The notes beneath the pieces are model-generated. The model worked only from the letters and a program-made list of their open reading frames with translations. It made no database searches and was not told where the DNA came from. 64,000 bases of DNA. It comes from Actinopolymorpha sp. NPDC004070 (lineage in GTDB: Bacteria > Actinomycetota > Actinomycetes > Propionibacteriales > Actinopolymorphaceae). The stretch spans positions 124,001 through 188,000 of the forward strand of contig NZ_JBEXMJ010000009.1 in assembly GCF_040610475.1 (NCBI RefSeq), in the 5' to 3' direction. Numbering within the stretch: position 1 is the first letter of the stretch; the number at the start of each line of letters is the position of its first letter. The position numbers and the translations under genes were made by a program. Below, piece after piece: positions 51,386 to 60,481 of the stretch.

Positions 51386-52162
51386 TCAGCTCTCCCGTTC
51401 CTGGTAGCTGAGCTCGGCCGCGAGTTCGGTCGCTGCCTGTTGCAGGAGGGGTACGGCATTGGCGACCACGTCGTCGGTGATGCGTGCCTCGGGGCCCGAC
51501 ACCGACAGTGCCGTGGGTGTGGGGGTCCCGGCGACCGTCAGGGCCACGCAGCGCACCCCGACCTCCTGCTCGCCGTCATCGATGGCGTACCCGCGCGCGC
51601 GGATCGAGGCGAGCTCCTCGAAGAACTTCCGTCGCCTGGTGATCGTGCGCGGTGTCCGGGCCGGCATGCCTGTTCGGTCCAGGATGGCCCTGACCTCCTC
51701 ATCGCTCTTCAGTGCCAACAGCGCCTTGCCCACCCCGGTGGAGTGCAGCGAGACGTGCCGCCCCACCTCGGTGAAGATCCGCATGGCGTGCTGGGACTGG
51801 ACCTGCGCGACGTACACCGCCTCGTCGCCGTCGAGCAGGGCGAGGTTGGCGGTTTCGCCGAGGGCCTTCATCAGACTGCGCAGGTGCGGGGCGGCCCAGG
51901 TGCCGAGCATGCGGTTGGCGGCTTCGCCGAGCCGGATCAGCCGCGGGCCCAGGGCGTACCTGCGCGACTCCTCCTGGCGTACGTATCCGGCGGCGGCGAG
52001 AGTCCGCAGCAGGCGGTGAATCGTCGGCGCCGGCAGACCGGAGGAGGCAGCCAGCTGGCTGAGGGTTACATCCCCGCCCGCGTCGGCGAGCAGTTCGAGC
52101 AACTCAAGCGAGCGTTCGACCGACTGCACGCCACCGGTTCGCCGGCCAGAAGGCCCTGTCAT
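51386..52162 (-). CDS. IclR-family transcriptional regulator
   Basis: A 258-residue regulator. The winged helix is in LSQLAASSGLPAPTIHRLLRTLAAAGYVRQ. The effector domain has HSTGVGKALLA, GYAIDDGEQEVGVRCVA and ALSVSGPEARI, all standard for the family. ATG at 52162, after GGAGGTACAACTG, is used. It is divergent from the oligopeptide-type importer operon and separated by 282 bp that hold two inverted repeats. IclR proteins commonly control uptake and breakdown of sugars, aromatic acids or glyoxylate. Confidence 0.9.
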   Translation of the reverse strand: MTGPSGRRTGGVQSVERSLELLELLADAGGDVTLSQLAASSGLPAPTIHRLLRTLAAAGYVRQEESRRYALGPRLIRLGEAANRMLGTWAAPHLRSLMKALGETANLALLDGDEAVYVAQVQSQHAMRIFTEVGRHVSLHSTGVGKALLALKSDEEVRAILDRTGMPARTPRTITRRRKFFEELASIRARGYAIDDGEQEVGVRCVALTVAGTPTPTALSVSGPEARITDDVVANAVPLLQQAATELAAELSYQERES

Positions 52163-52302
52163 CAGTTGTACCTCCGCATGGTTGACAGGCCTCACCCCGT
52201 GGTGCCGGCCGATGTCGACGGTGCCCGTATCCGGTCACCGGAGGCCTCAGTATCTCGTTGACGACGCGTGGCACGCCTCGTAACCTCGGCGCTACCAGTA
52301 GT

Positions 52303-52336
52303 TCCACTATGTGGAGTGTTCATTCCATCACTGGAA
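52303..52336. promoter_or_regulatory. Pair of inverted repeats upstream of the Opp/Dpp-type operon
   Basis: TCCAC, TAT, GTGGA (52303-52315 with flanks) and TTCCA, TCAC, TGGAA (52323-52336) are two perfect short palindromes about 20 bp apart, centre to centre. They share the TTCCA/TGGAA theme of many IclR operators. They sit 110-140 bp before the binding-protein start and about 140-175 bp from the IclR start. Confidence 0.6.
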
Positions 52337-52444
52337 CGGACCTCCAGCAGGTCTCGTTGCAGTTTTCGCGCGGACCGTGTGGCTGTTGACGAGCGCTCTC
52401 CACAATCCGCGGCTGCAACGCGACTCCCGAAGGGGGTCTGGTTG

Positions 52445-54412
52445 ATGACTGGGAACCTTGGTTCGAGACGCGACATCTCCCGCAAGGACTTTCTCGCGCT
52501 GGGTGGTGTGCTGGCCGGTGCCAGCCTGCTCCCTGGATGCAGTGCCTTCTCCATGGATCCGGACACGGCCGACCGGTCCAGGTCCGGCCGCAAGGCGGGA
52601 GCCGCCCCGGCCAAGGGCAAGGAGGCCCCCATGCTGGCGGCGCGGGTGAAGGCGGGAAGCCTGCCGCCGGTGGACAAACGCCTGCCGGCGAACCCGAGAG
52701 TCATCCAGCCGCTGGAGCGAGCCGGAGTCTACGGCGGCACCTGGCGTACGGTCGAGGCCAGCACCGACCCGAGCTGGCTGTGGATGACCGTGTGCCACGA
52801 CCACCTGATCTCGTGGGACCCGACGTGGAGCAAGATCATTCCGAACGTCGCCGAGTCCTACGAGATCAGGGGCGACGGACGGGAGTACGTCTTCAAGCTG
52901 CGGGCAGGCATGAAGTGGTCCGACGGTCAGCTCTTCACCGCCGACGACCTGCTCTTCTGGTACGAGAAGATCTACCTGAACAAGGAGATCACGCCCGTCC
53001 TCCCCTCCACGCTGCAGATCAACGGCAAGCCGCTGGTGGTGGAGAAGCAGGACGACCACACGGTGACGTTCAGGTTCCCCGAACCCAACGCGGTCTTCCT
53101 GCAGAACCTCGCCATCCACGGCCCGCCATTCCGGTTGCTCCCGCGGCACTACCTCGAGCAGTTCCACAAGGACTCCAACCCCGGACTCGGCGACGACTGG
53201 GCACAGAAGTTCCTGGAGAAGATCGACGAACTCAACAACGTCGATCTTCCGGTGATCACCGGATGGGTGCCGAAGAACCCGCACGGGGACGGCGACCGAC
53301 AGGTCTGGGAGCGAAACCCCTACTACTTCAAGGTCGACCCGGACGGCAGCCAGCTTCCCTACATCGACAAGGTTGTCTTCACGTTCTTCCAGGAGCAGGG
53401 ACCACTAATCCTCCAGGCGGCCAATGGCGACGTGGACCTCTACATGCGAGCGGAGGTGACCACGCCCAAGAACCGCCCCGTGCTGGCCAGGGGCCAGAAG
53501 AACGGCGGCTACAAGCTGGTCAAGGTGAAGGACCCCACGCACAACACGATCGGGATCTGCCTCAACCTCACCCACGAGGACCCCGACAAGCGGAAGATGT
53601 TCCAGAACAAGGACTTCCGCATCGGTCTGTCCCACGCGATCAACCGGCCGCAGATCATCGACCTGGTCTTCCTGGGCCAGGGTGTGCCGTGGCAGACCGC
53701 GCCCAGGCCCGAGGTGCCGTTCTACAAGTCCGACGACATGGGCAAGCAGTACACCGAGTACGACCTGGGCCTGGCCCGGCAGCATCTGGAGAAGGCCGGT
53801 TACGCACGGACCGATGCGAGGGGCCGGCGGCTCGGTGCCGACGGCAGGCCGATCGTCATCAGTGTGCTGATCCAGAGCCGGTACCCGGTGATGATCGATG
53901 CGATGGAGTTCGTCAAGGGGACCTGGGCCAAGGTCGGAGTCGAACTGCGCATCGACACCGCGAGCCCGGAACTCGTGGGCACCCGGATGGACGCCAACAA
54001 GTACGACTGCACCCTCGATGTCGGCGAGATCGGCTACGTGGACATGCTCACCGACCCACGCTGGCTGTTCGCCACCGGAGGCTCGTCGTACGCACCCTTG
54101 TGGTCGAGGTGGTACGAGGGCGGAGCCCCCAAGGAGGAGCCGCCCGAGGCGATGCGGCGACAGGCCGCGATCTACCGCCAGAAGGTGGTCGGGACCAGCG
54201 ACGTCGACACGCAGTACGCCGGCATCCGGGAGATCATCGAGATCGCACGGGACGAGTTCTGGACGATGGGCATCAGCAGGCCGGCGTCGTCGTACGCGAT
54301 CGTCAGCGACCGGATCCACAACGTGCCCGGCGACGACAAGATGTGGCTCGCCTTCAAGTGCCCCTATCCGGCCGTGACGAACATCAGTCAGTACTACCTG
54401 GAAGGGGAGTGA
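52445..54412 (+). CDS. Family-5 ABC substrate-binding lipoprotein (oligopeptide/oligosaccharide type)
   Basis: A 655-residue binding protein. The N-terminus has ISRKDFLALGGVLAGASLLPGC, mixing a Tat-like RKDFL with a lipobox. Family-5 marks are LRAGMKWSDGQLFTADDLLF, MGKQYTEYDLGLARQHLEKA and the repeated NLTHEDPDKRKMFQNKDFRI. At 655 residues it is longer than peptide binders (500-550), as are family members that bind oligosaccharides. ATG at 52445 has AAGGGGG upstream. The frame extends further upstream without a signal. The operon continues with two permeases and two ATPases. Confidence 0.85.
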   Translation: MTGNLGSRRDISRKDFLALGGVLAGASLLPGCSAFSMDPDTADRSRSGRKAGAAPAKGKEAPMLAARVKAGSLPPVDKRLPANPRVIQPLERAGVYGGTWRTVEASTDPSWLWMTVCHDHLISWDPTWSKIIPNVAESYEIRGDGREYVFKLRAGMKWSDGQLFTADDLLFWYEKIYLNKEITPVLPSTLQINGKPLVVEKQDDHTVTFRFPEPNAVFLQNLAIHGPPFRLLPRHYLEQFHKDSNPGLGDDWAQKFLEKIDELNNVDLPVITGWVPKNPHGDGDRQVWERNPYYFKVDPDGSQLPYIDKVVFTFFQEQGPLILQAANGDVDLYMRAEVTTPKNRPVLARGQKNGGYKLVKVKDPTHNTIGICLNLTHEDPDKRKMFQNKDFRIGLSHAINRPQIIDLVFLGQGVPWQTAPRPEVPFYKSDDMGKQYTEYDLGLARQHLEKAGYARTDARGRRLGADGRPIVISVLIQSRYPVMIDAMEFVKGTWAKVGVELRIDTASPELVGTRMDANKYDCTLDVGEIGYVDMLTDPRWLFATGGSSYAPLWSRWYEGGAPKEEPPEAMRRQAAIYRQKVVGTSDVDTQYAGIREIIEIARDEFWTMGISRPASSYAIVSDRIHNVPGDDKMWLAFKCPYPAVTNISQYYLEGE

Positions 54413-55404
54413 TGCTCACCTTCGTACTGCGCCGTGTGCTCTACATGGTCCCCACGGTGTTCCTGATCTCGGTGGTGACGTTCGCGATCATCTCCCTGCC
54501 GCCGGGTGACTACCTGACGACCCTGGTCGCGCAGATGCGGGCGCAGGGTGTGCAGGTCGACGCCGGCCAGCTCGCCACGCTCGAACAGCGGTACGGGCTT
54601 GGCCAGCCTCTCTACGTGCAGTACCTCAAGTGGATCTCCGCCATCGGCCTGCACCTGGACTTCGGTCAGTCGTTCCAGTACAACCGGCCCGTGGCGGACC
54701 TGCTCGCGCAGCGGTTGCCGCTCACCATCGTGATGGCGCTCACGACGTTGGTGTTCACCTGGGTGATCGCGTTTCCGGTCGGCCTCTACTCAGCCGTACG
54801 GCAGTACTCTCTCGGGGACTATCTCTTCACCACGATCGGGTTCCTCGGCCTGGCCGTGCCGAACTTCCTGATCGCCCTGGTCCTGATGTATCTCGGGTAC
54901 CGCTTCTTCGGTCTCAGCGTGGGCGGGTTGTTCTCCCCGACGTTCGCCGACGCGCGGTGGAACCTCGGCAAGGTGGTCGACCTGCTGGGCCATCTGTGGG
55001 TGCCGGTGGTGGTGCTTGGTACGGCCGGAACCGCGGGACTGATCAGGATCCTGCGGAACAACCTGCTGGACGAGCTGCGCAAGCCCTACGTCGTAGCCGC
55101 CCGGGCTCGCGGAATTCGTGAACGCAAGATCGTGGTGAAGTATCCCCTGCGGATCGCCATGAACCCGTTCGTCTCGACCATCGGGTGGATCCTGCCGCTG
55201 CTGGTGTCCGGGGAGGTCATCGTCGCGCAGGTTCTGTCGCTGCCCACCACGGGGCCGTTGCTGCTGAGCGCTCTGCTCAGCCAGGACATGTACCTCGCCG
55301 GGTCGCTCATCCTCATCGTGAGCGTCCTCACCGTCATCGGCACGCTGCTGTCCGACATCGCGCTCGCCTGGCTTGATCCGCGCGTACGGCTGGGCGACCG
55401 GTAG
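54412..55404 (+). CDS. Opp/Dpp-type ABC permease 1
   Basis: A 330-residue DppB-like permease: RRVLYMVPTVFLISVVTFAI at the N-terminus, RYGLGQPLYVQYLKW, and the docking region RNNLLDELRKPYVVAARARG. The start codon overlaps the previous stop by one base (TGATG). It pairs with the permease that follows. Confidence 0.9.
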   Translation: MLTFVLRRVLYMVPTVFLISVVTFAIISLPPGDYLTTLVAQMRAQGVQVDAGQLATLEQRYGLGQPLYVQYLKWISAIGLHLDFGQSFQYNRPVADLLAQRLPLTIVMALTTLVFTWVIAFPVGLYSAVRQYSLGDYLFTTIGFLGLAVPNFLIALVLMYLGYRFFGLSVGGLFSPTFADARWNLGKVVDLLGHLWVPVVVLGTAGTAGLIRILRNNLLDELRKPYVVAARARGIRERKIVVKYPLRIAMNPFVSTIGWILPLLVSGEVIVAQVLSLPTTGPLLLSALLSQDMYLAGSLILIVSVLTVIGTLLSDIALAWLDPRVRLGDR

Positions 55405-55417
55405 CAGGGGAGCGATC

Positions 55418-56614
55418 ATGACCACACTGCCGGAGAACCCGCAGTCCCCACGCGCCGGGACCGCCTCCGCCGACCCACCCCCGCGGGCCGGAGCACAGCC
55501 GAGCCCGCCGCCCGGGAGCAGGCAACAGCGCGGGTCGGCGAGCCAGTCCCGGCTCGTGTGGCGGGCGTTCAGGAAACACCGCCTGGCCATGATCGGGGCG
55601 GTGGTCACCCTCCTGCTCTACCTGGTGGCAGCCTTCGCCGAATTCCTGGCGCCGTTCTCGGTCGCGAAGTTCGACCAGGCCCATCCCTACGCGCCGCCAC
55701 AGCGCCTGCACGTGATCGACACCAGCCGCGGCGGATGGGAGTTCGGCCTGTACGTGAACGGCTACGTGGCGGGGAGGGATCCGGACACGCTGGCACGCGT
55801 CTACCGGGTCGATCCGTCGAAGAAGGTCGAGGTGCGGTTGTTCGACCGGGGAGAGGAGTACCGGCTGTGGGGGCTGATCCCGAGCCGGACGCACCTGATC
55901 GGGCCGGTGGACGACCGTGAGCCGATGTATCTCCTCGGCTCCGACCAGAGTGGACGCGACCTGTTCTCCCGCCTCGTCTACGGCACCCGGGTCTCGATGA
56001 CGATCGGCCTGATCGGGGTCACCATGGCGTTCGTCCTGGGCGTGGTGCTCGGCGGGATCTCCGGATACTTCGGCGGCCGGACGGACACCCTGATCCAGCG
56101 TGCGGTCGAGTTCTTCATGTCCGTACCCACCCTGCCCCTCTGGCTCGGGCTCGCCGCCGCCGTACCCAGCGGGTGGGGTCCACTGCGGCGTTACTTCGCA
56201 ATCACGGTGATCCTCGCGACGTTCGCCTGGACCGACCTGGCGCGGGTCACCCGGGGACGCTTCGTCTCGCTGCGGATGGAGGACTTCATCAACTCGGCAA
56301 GGCTGGACGGCAACCGGCCGGCGCGGATGATCCTGCGGCACATGCTCCCGCTGTTCACCAGCCACCTGATCGCCTCGCTCACGCTGTCGATCCCGGGCAT
56401 GATCCTGGCCGAGACCGCACTTTCCTTCCTGGGACTGGGACTGCAGGCTCCGGTGGTCAGTTGGGGAGTGCTGCTGCAGGCCGCGCAGGACGTGCAGGTC
56501 GTCGCCACCGCCCCATGGTTGATGTTGCCGGGCGTGGCCGTCGTCCTCGCCGTACTTTCACTCAACTTCGTCGGGGACGGCCTTCGTGACGCGGCCGATC
56601 CCTATCGACAGTAG
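55418..56614 (+). CDS. Opp/Dpp-type ABC permease 2
   Basis: A 398-residue DppC-like permease. A 60-residue proline-rich cytoplasmic leader precedes the first helix (RLAMIGAVVTLLLYLVAAFA), which is longer than usual. An extended periplasmic loop (about 110-190) carries YRLWGLIPSRTHLIGPVDD and LLGSDQSGRDLFSRLVYG. The docking loop is RMEDFINSARLDGNRPARMI. ATG at 55418. Confidence 0.9.
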   Translation: MTTLPENPQSPRAGTASADPPPRAGAQPSPPPGSRQQRGSASQSRLVWRAFRKHRLAMIGAVVTLLLYLVAAFAEFLAPFSVAKFDQAHPYAPPQRLHVIDTSRGGWEFGLYVNGYVAGRDPDTLARVYRVDPSKKVEVRLFDRGEEYRLWGLIPSRTHLIGPVDDREPMYLLGSDQSGRDLFSRLVYGTRVSMTIGLIGVTMAFVLGVVLGGISGYFGGRTDTLIQRAVEFFMSVPTLPLWLGLAAAVPSGWGPLRRYFAITVILATFAWTDLARVTRGRFVSLRMEDFINSARLDGNRPARMILRHMLPLFTSHLIASLTLSIPGMILAETALSFLGLGLQAPVVSWGVLLQAAQDVQVVATAPWLMLPGVAVVLAVLSLNFVGDGLRDAADPYRQ

Positions 56615-56624
56615 GAGAAACCCG

Positions 56625-57665
56625 ATGGCGCCCGACGCACTGCTGACCGTCGAGGGACTCAGGACGCACTTCTTCACCGACGAGGGTGTCGTACGAGCGG
56701 TCGATGGTGTCAACTTGAGCCTGCCGGCCGGACGAACCGTCTGTGTGGTCGGGGAGTCGGGTTGTGGCAAGAGCATCACCGCGCGTTCCATCCTGGGCCT
56801 GATCGATCCGCCGGGACGGATCGTCGACGGCCACATCTGGTGGAAGGAAGAGACAGACCTCGCGGCCCTGAATTCCCACGGCGAACGCATGCGGCAGGTA
56901 CGGGGTGGTCAGATCGCGATGGTCTTCCAGGAGCCGATGGCCACCCTCTCCCCGGCGTACACGATCGCGAACCAGTTGACCGAGGCGATCCTCGCCCATC
57001 GCGACCTGACCCGGGACGAGGCGTGGCGGCGCGGGGTCCAGTTGCTGGAGCGGGTGGGGATCCCGCGGCCCACCCAGACCATGAACAGCTTCGCGTTCCA
57101 GTTGTCCGGTGGCATGTGCCAGCGGGTGATGATCGCCATGGCCCTGTCCTGCGAGCCGAGTCTGCTGATCGCCGACGAACCCACCACCGCCCTCGACGTC
57201 ACCACCCAGGCCCGGATCATCGACCTGCTGGTCGACATCCAGTCCGACACCGGCATGTCGATGATGTTCATCACCCACGACCTCGGGGTGGTGGCCGAGA
57301 TAGCCGACGAGGTCGTGGTGATGTATCTCGGGACAGTCGTCGAACAGGGCAGCGTCGACGACATCTTCCACGACCCGAAACACCCGTACACCAAGGCGCT
57401 TCTCGCCTCCATACCCACCATGGGCCGGGGTGCACGCCAGCCGTTGAACTCCATCCGTGGACAGGTTCCGCACCCGCTCGACCGGCCGGCTGGCTGCCCC
57501 TTCCACCCGCGGTGCGACTACGCCGTACCAGGGCTGTGCGAGACGGTCGATCCTCCGGTGGTGGAGCTCGACGGTGGTCGGCGGGTTCGGTGCGTACGAC
57601 ACGACCCGGACGTGATGGCCGGCCATCTCCCCATGGTCGGAGAGCTCGGAGAGGACCCTCGATGA
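56625..57665 (+). CDS. Opp/Dpp-type ABC ATPase 1
   Basis: A 346-residue ATPase of the OppD/DppD group. Walker A is VGESGCGKSITARSI, the signature is LSGGMCQRVMI, Walker B is LLIADEPTTALDV, and the C-terminus has the oligopeptide-type extension with a CxxRCxYAxPGLC-like cluster (FHPRCDYAVPGLCETVDPPV) that may hold an Fe-S or zinc site. GGAG lies ahead of the ATG. It overlaps the next gene by ATGA. Confidence 0.93.
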   Translation: MAPDALLTVEGLRTHFFTDEGVVRAVDGVNLSLPAGRTVCVVGESGCGKSITARSILGLIDPPGRIVDGHIWWKEETDLAALNSHGERMRQVRGGQIAMVFQEPMATLSPAYTIANQLTEAILAHRDLTRDEAWRRGVQLLERVGIPRPTQTMNSFAFQLSGGMCQRVMIAMALSCEPSLLIADEPTTALDVTTQARIIDLLVDIQSDTGMSMMFITHDLGVVAEIADEVVVMYLGTVVEQGSVDDIFHDPKHPYTKALLASIPTMGRGARQPLNSIRGQVPHPLDRPAGCPFHPRCDYAVPGLCETVDPPVVELDGGRRVRCVRHDPDVMAGHLPMVGELGEDPR

Positions 57666-58717
57666 CCTCTGCGCCACAGGAGCCGCTACTGCGGGTGGAG
57701 AACCTCCGGATGCACTTCCCCATCCGGGGGCGAGGGTTGTTCGCTCGTACGAAGGGCCATGTCCACGCGGTCAACGACGTGAGCTTCTCCATCAGGCCCG
57801 GCGAGGTGCTCGGGCTGGTCGGTGAGTCGGGCTGCGGCAAGACGACCCTCGGCCGGTGCATCGTCCGGAGCGTTCAGCCCACCGCCGGCCACCTTCACTA
57901 TCGGACCGGGAGCGGCGGCACAGTGGACCTGGCCGCCCTGGGCAACCGTGAGTTGCGCCCGTACCAGCAGCGTATACGGGTCGTGTTCCAGGATCCGTTC
58001 TCCTCCCTGAACCCCCGGATGACGATCCTGCAGATCGTCGGCGATCCCCTGGTCGCCAACGGGCTGGCACGGGGTGCGGAGGTGGAGGACCGGGTCGCGG
58101 AGATGCTCAGGCTGGTGGGGCTGTCCCCGGGCCACATGCGCCGTTATCCGCACGCATTCTCCGGGGGAGAGCGGCAGCGGGTCAACATCGCCCGCGCACT
58201 CATCCTGCAACCGGAGCTTGTCATCGCCGACGAGGCTGTCTCCGCCCTGGACGTGTCCGTACGGGCACAGATCCTCAACCTGCTCAGGGAACTGCAGGAT
58301 CAGCTCAACCTGACGTACCTGTTCATCTCCCACGACATGTCCGTGGTGGAGAGCATCTGCAACCGCGTAGCCGTGATGTACCTCGGCAGGATCGTCGAAC
58401 TCGCCGACACCGACCAGGTGTACCGCCGGCCCGAGCACCCCTACACCGAGGCACTGTTGTCGGCAGTGCCCCGGCCCGATCCGCGGCTGCGCGGAACCGG
58501 CCGACGAGTTCGGCTGCCGGACAACTTCCCGGACCCCGCGAACCCGCCCGACGGGTGCTACTTCCACACCAGGTGCCGGTACGCCGACGAGGATCGATGC
58601 GTGAACGAAGCGCCGGGGCTTCGCTCGGTCCTTCCAGCACACCTGGCGGCGTGCCACCATTCCGAAGAACTGCGACTCGTCGGCGTGACCTCCGAACACG
58701 CCGAGGAGGCACACTGA
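57662..58717 (+). CDS. Opp/Dpp-type ABC ATPase 2
   Basis: A 351-residue ATPase of the OppF/DppF group. Walker A GESGCGKTTLGRCI, signature FSGGERQRVNIARAL, Walker B LVIADEAVSALDVS (E-A instead of the usual E-P, typical of OppF). The C-terminal cysteine-rich stretch is FHTRCRYADEDRC. It completes the five-gene importer. Confidence 0.93.
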   Translation: MTSAPQEPLLRVENLRMHFPIRGRGLFARTKGHVHAVNDVSFSIRPGEVLGLVGESGCGKTTLGRCIVRSVQPTAGHLHYRTGSGGTVDLAALGNRELRPYQQRIRVVFQDPFSSLNPRMTILQIVGDPLVANGLARGAEVEDRVAEMLRLVGLSPGHMRRYPHAFSGGERQRVNIARALILQPELVIADEAVSALDVSVRAQILNLLRELQDQLNLTYLFISHDMSVVESICNRVAVMYLGRIVELADTDQVYRRPEHPYTEALLSAVPRPDPRLRGTGRRVRLPDNFPDPANPPDGCYFHTRCRYADEDRCVNEAPGLRSVLPAHLAACHHSEELRLVGVTSEHAEEAH

Positions 58718-58811
58718 CTGCCGCGATCTCGGGAGTGAAGCTACCTGGGAATCAGCCCTCGGGTAGCCGCGCGCGACATGGCGGCCCTCGTCCTCGGGTA
58801 AAACGTACGTC

Positions 58812-59171
58812 ATGGCGGTGATCGAGGATGTTCGTGCACTGGGCTCGGAGCTCGAGCGCTCCTACCCGGTCTACGTGCGCGGCCGGCTGAAGTTCCGGGT
58901 CAAGCAGATCGTCTACGTCGCGTTCTCCCTCGACGAGACGGTGATGGAGTTCGCGTTCCCGAAGGAGGAGCGCGCCGCGCTCGTCGCCGGGGAGCCGGGG
59001 AAGTTCCGGCTGCCGTCGGATGCGGACATGCGGTTCAACTGGGTCCGCGCCGAACTCGCTGCGCTGGAACCGACCGAGGCCCGCGAGCTCGTCGTGGACG
59101 CGTGGCGGATGGTGGTCCCTCAGAAGGTCTCGCGCGCCTACGACCTCACCCATCCCGGCGGCCCGGGATGA
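58812..59171 (+). CDS. MmcQ/YjbR-family protein
   Basis: A 119-residue single-domain protein (VRALGSELERSYPVYVRGRL, IVYVAFSLDETVMEFAFPKE, EARELVVDAWRMVVPQKVS) of the CyaY/YjbR-like double-wing fold, often annotated as DNA-binding. No signal or membrane segment. It stands alone after the importer operon. Confidence 0.75.
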   Translation: MAVIEDVRALGSELERSYPVYVRGRLKFRVKQIVYVAFSLDETVMEFAFPKEERAALVAGEPGKFRLPSDADMRFNWVRAELAALEPTEARELVVDAWRMVVPQKVSRAYDLTHPGGPG

Positions 59172-59244
59172 CACCCCGGGAGCCGTCCTCTCGGCACCAC
59201 CTCAGGCTGTGGCGGCCACCCCGTAGTACGAGTCCCTCCAGCGG

Positions 59245-60246
59245 ATGACCCGCTCCCTCTCTTCGGGGACGCAGGCAGGCGCCGACACGCTGAAGAGTCG
59301 ACGCATGCACTCAGCTCCTCAGGTCGTGCAAACCCGGCAACGCCCCGCCGATGCACTCGTGGTCACCGATGCGCGGTCGGGCATCCTTCGGACGCTGTTC
59401 GAGCTGCCCCGTCCGTGGTTCTGGCCGGTGTCGATGGTGCCGGTGGTCATGGGGATGCTGTTCGCCCACCAGGTCCCGGGCGCACCCGCGGCCGCCCTGC
59501 AGCCCGGACGATCCGTGGTGGCGCTGCTCGCTGCCGGTCCGCTGCTGTGGTCGTCGGTTCTGGCTGTCAATGACGCCTTCGACTTCGAGACCGATCGCCT
59601 CAACGAACGCCGTCGGCACTCACCACACGTACGCGGCCGGCTCCGGAGGCGGCAACTCCTCGGGTGCGCGGCCTTCGCCGGGGCCGCAGCATGTCTGCTC
59701 GCGGCGTGGGGCGGGGGACCGATCTTCACCCTCGGGTTGGCCGCGGTTCTGGTCCTCGGCTGGATCTACAGCGCACCGCCGGTTCGGCTGAAGGGCCGCC
59801 CGGTCTGGGACGTGGGATGCAACGCGCTCGCGGTGGGGGTGCTGGGTCCGATGGGCGGATGGTGCCTGACGGGGTCGGTGTGGGAGTACCCGCTCTCGCT
59901 CGCGATCACTGGCCTTTTCACCGGCGCTGCTCTCTACCTGCCGACCCTCGCCATCGATGTCGACGCCGACCGCGCCGCCGGTGTCCGGACAACTGCGGTG
60001 AGGTTCGGACCGACCGTTGTGCGGACTGCCGGGACCCTCAGTTGGACGGTGGCCGTGCTGCTCACCGTGTATCTGACCACGCGCGGACAGGTACTGCCAC
60101 GCCAGCTCCTTCCGGCACAGCTCACCCTGTCCCCCCTGCTGTGGTTGGCGTATGTGTTCCTCAGCCGCCGGCCGACGATCCGCAGACTGGCCGTGCTCTC
60201 CGCCGCGCTGGGGGTCGCGTTCGTCTTCTTGTGGATCCCGGTCTAG
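59245..60246 (+). CDS. UbiA-family polyprenyl/aryl transferase
   Basis: A 333-residue protein with about eight membrane helices. The first aspartate motif is AVNDAFDFETDRLNERR (N-D-x2-D-x3-D) and the second is LAIDVDADRAAGVRTTAVRF. These bind magnesium and prenyl diphosphate. An N-terminal cytoplasmic extension of about 45 residues precedes the first helix. Either ATG 59245 or ATG 59305 could be the start; neither has a strong ribosome site. The acceptor (quinone, chlorophyll-like or aromatic) is not determinable. Confidence 0.8.
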   Translation: MTRSLSSGTQAGADTLKSRRMHSAPQVVQTRQRPADALVVTDARSGILRTLFELPRPWFWPVSMVPVVMGMLFAHQVPGAPAAALQPGRSVVALLAAGPLLWSSVLAVNDAFDFETDRLNERRRHSPHVRGRLRRRQLLGCAAFAGAAACLLAAWGGGPIFTLGLAAVLVLGWIYSAPPVRLKGRPVWDVGCNALAVGVLGPMGGWCLTGSVWEYPLSLAITGLFTGAALYLPTLAIDVDADRAAGVRTTAVRFGPTVVRTAGTLSWTVAVLLTVYLTTRGQVLPRQLLPAQLTLSPLLWLAYVFLSRRPTIRRLAVLSAALGVAFVFLWIPV

Positions 60247-60407
60247 ATGGCCGCCCGTCCAGCCTGCACTTTGTCTTCGCGCGTATCCGCCGGCCGACCA
60301 CGAATGCACGCCGCGCTCGCGGCACTCGACTCAGGAGTGCCCAGATACCTGGAGACATGACCCGGCATCACCCTCGTCGACCGCACCTCGGCTGAGGTGG
60401 GTCCGGC

Positions 60408-60420
60408 GATTGTCACAATC
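60408..60420. promoter_or_regulatory. Perfect 13-bp palindrome before the broken cyclase-like gene
   Basis: GATTGT, C, ACAATC form an exact inverted repeat about 60 bp before the next gene. A hairpin CACCTC, four bases, GAGGTG lies just upstream (60384-60399) and may terminate the prenyltransferase transcript. No regulator is nearby. Confidence 0.4.
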
Positions 60421-60481
60421 ACCACGACCTCGGCAAGAGCGCCGACTCACTGGCGGTTGGTGACCCGTCCGGCCTAGTGTC

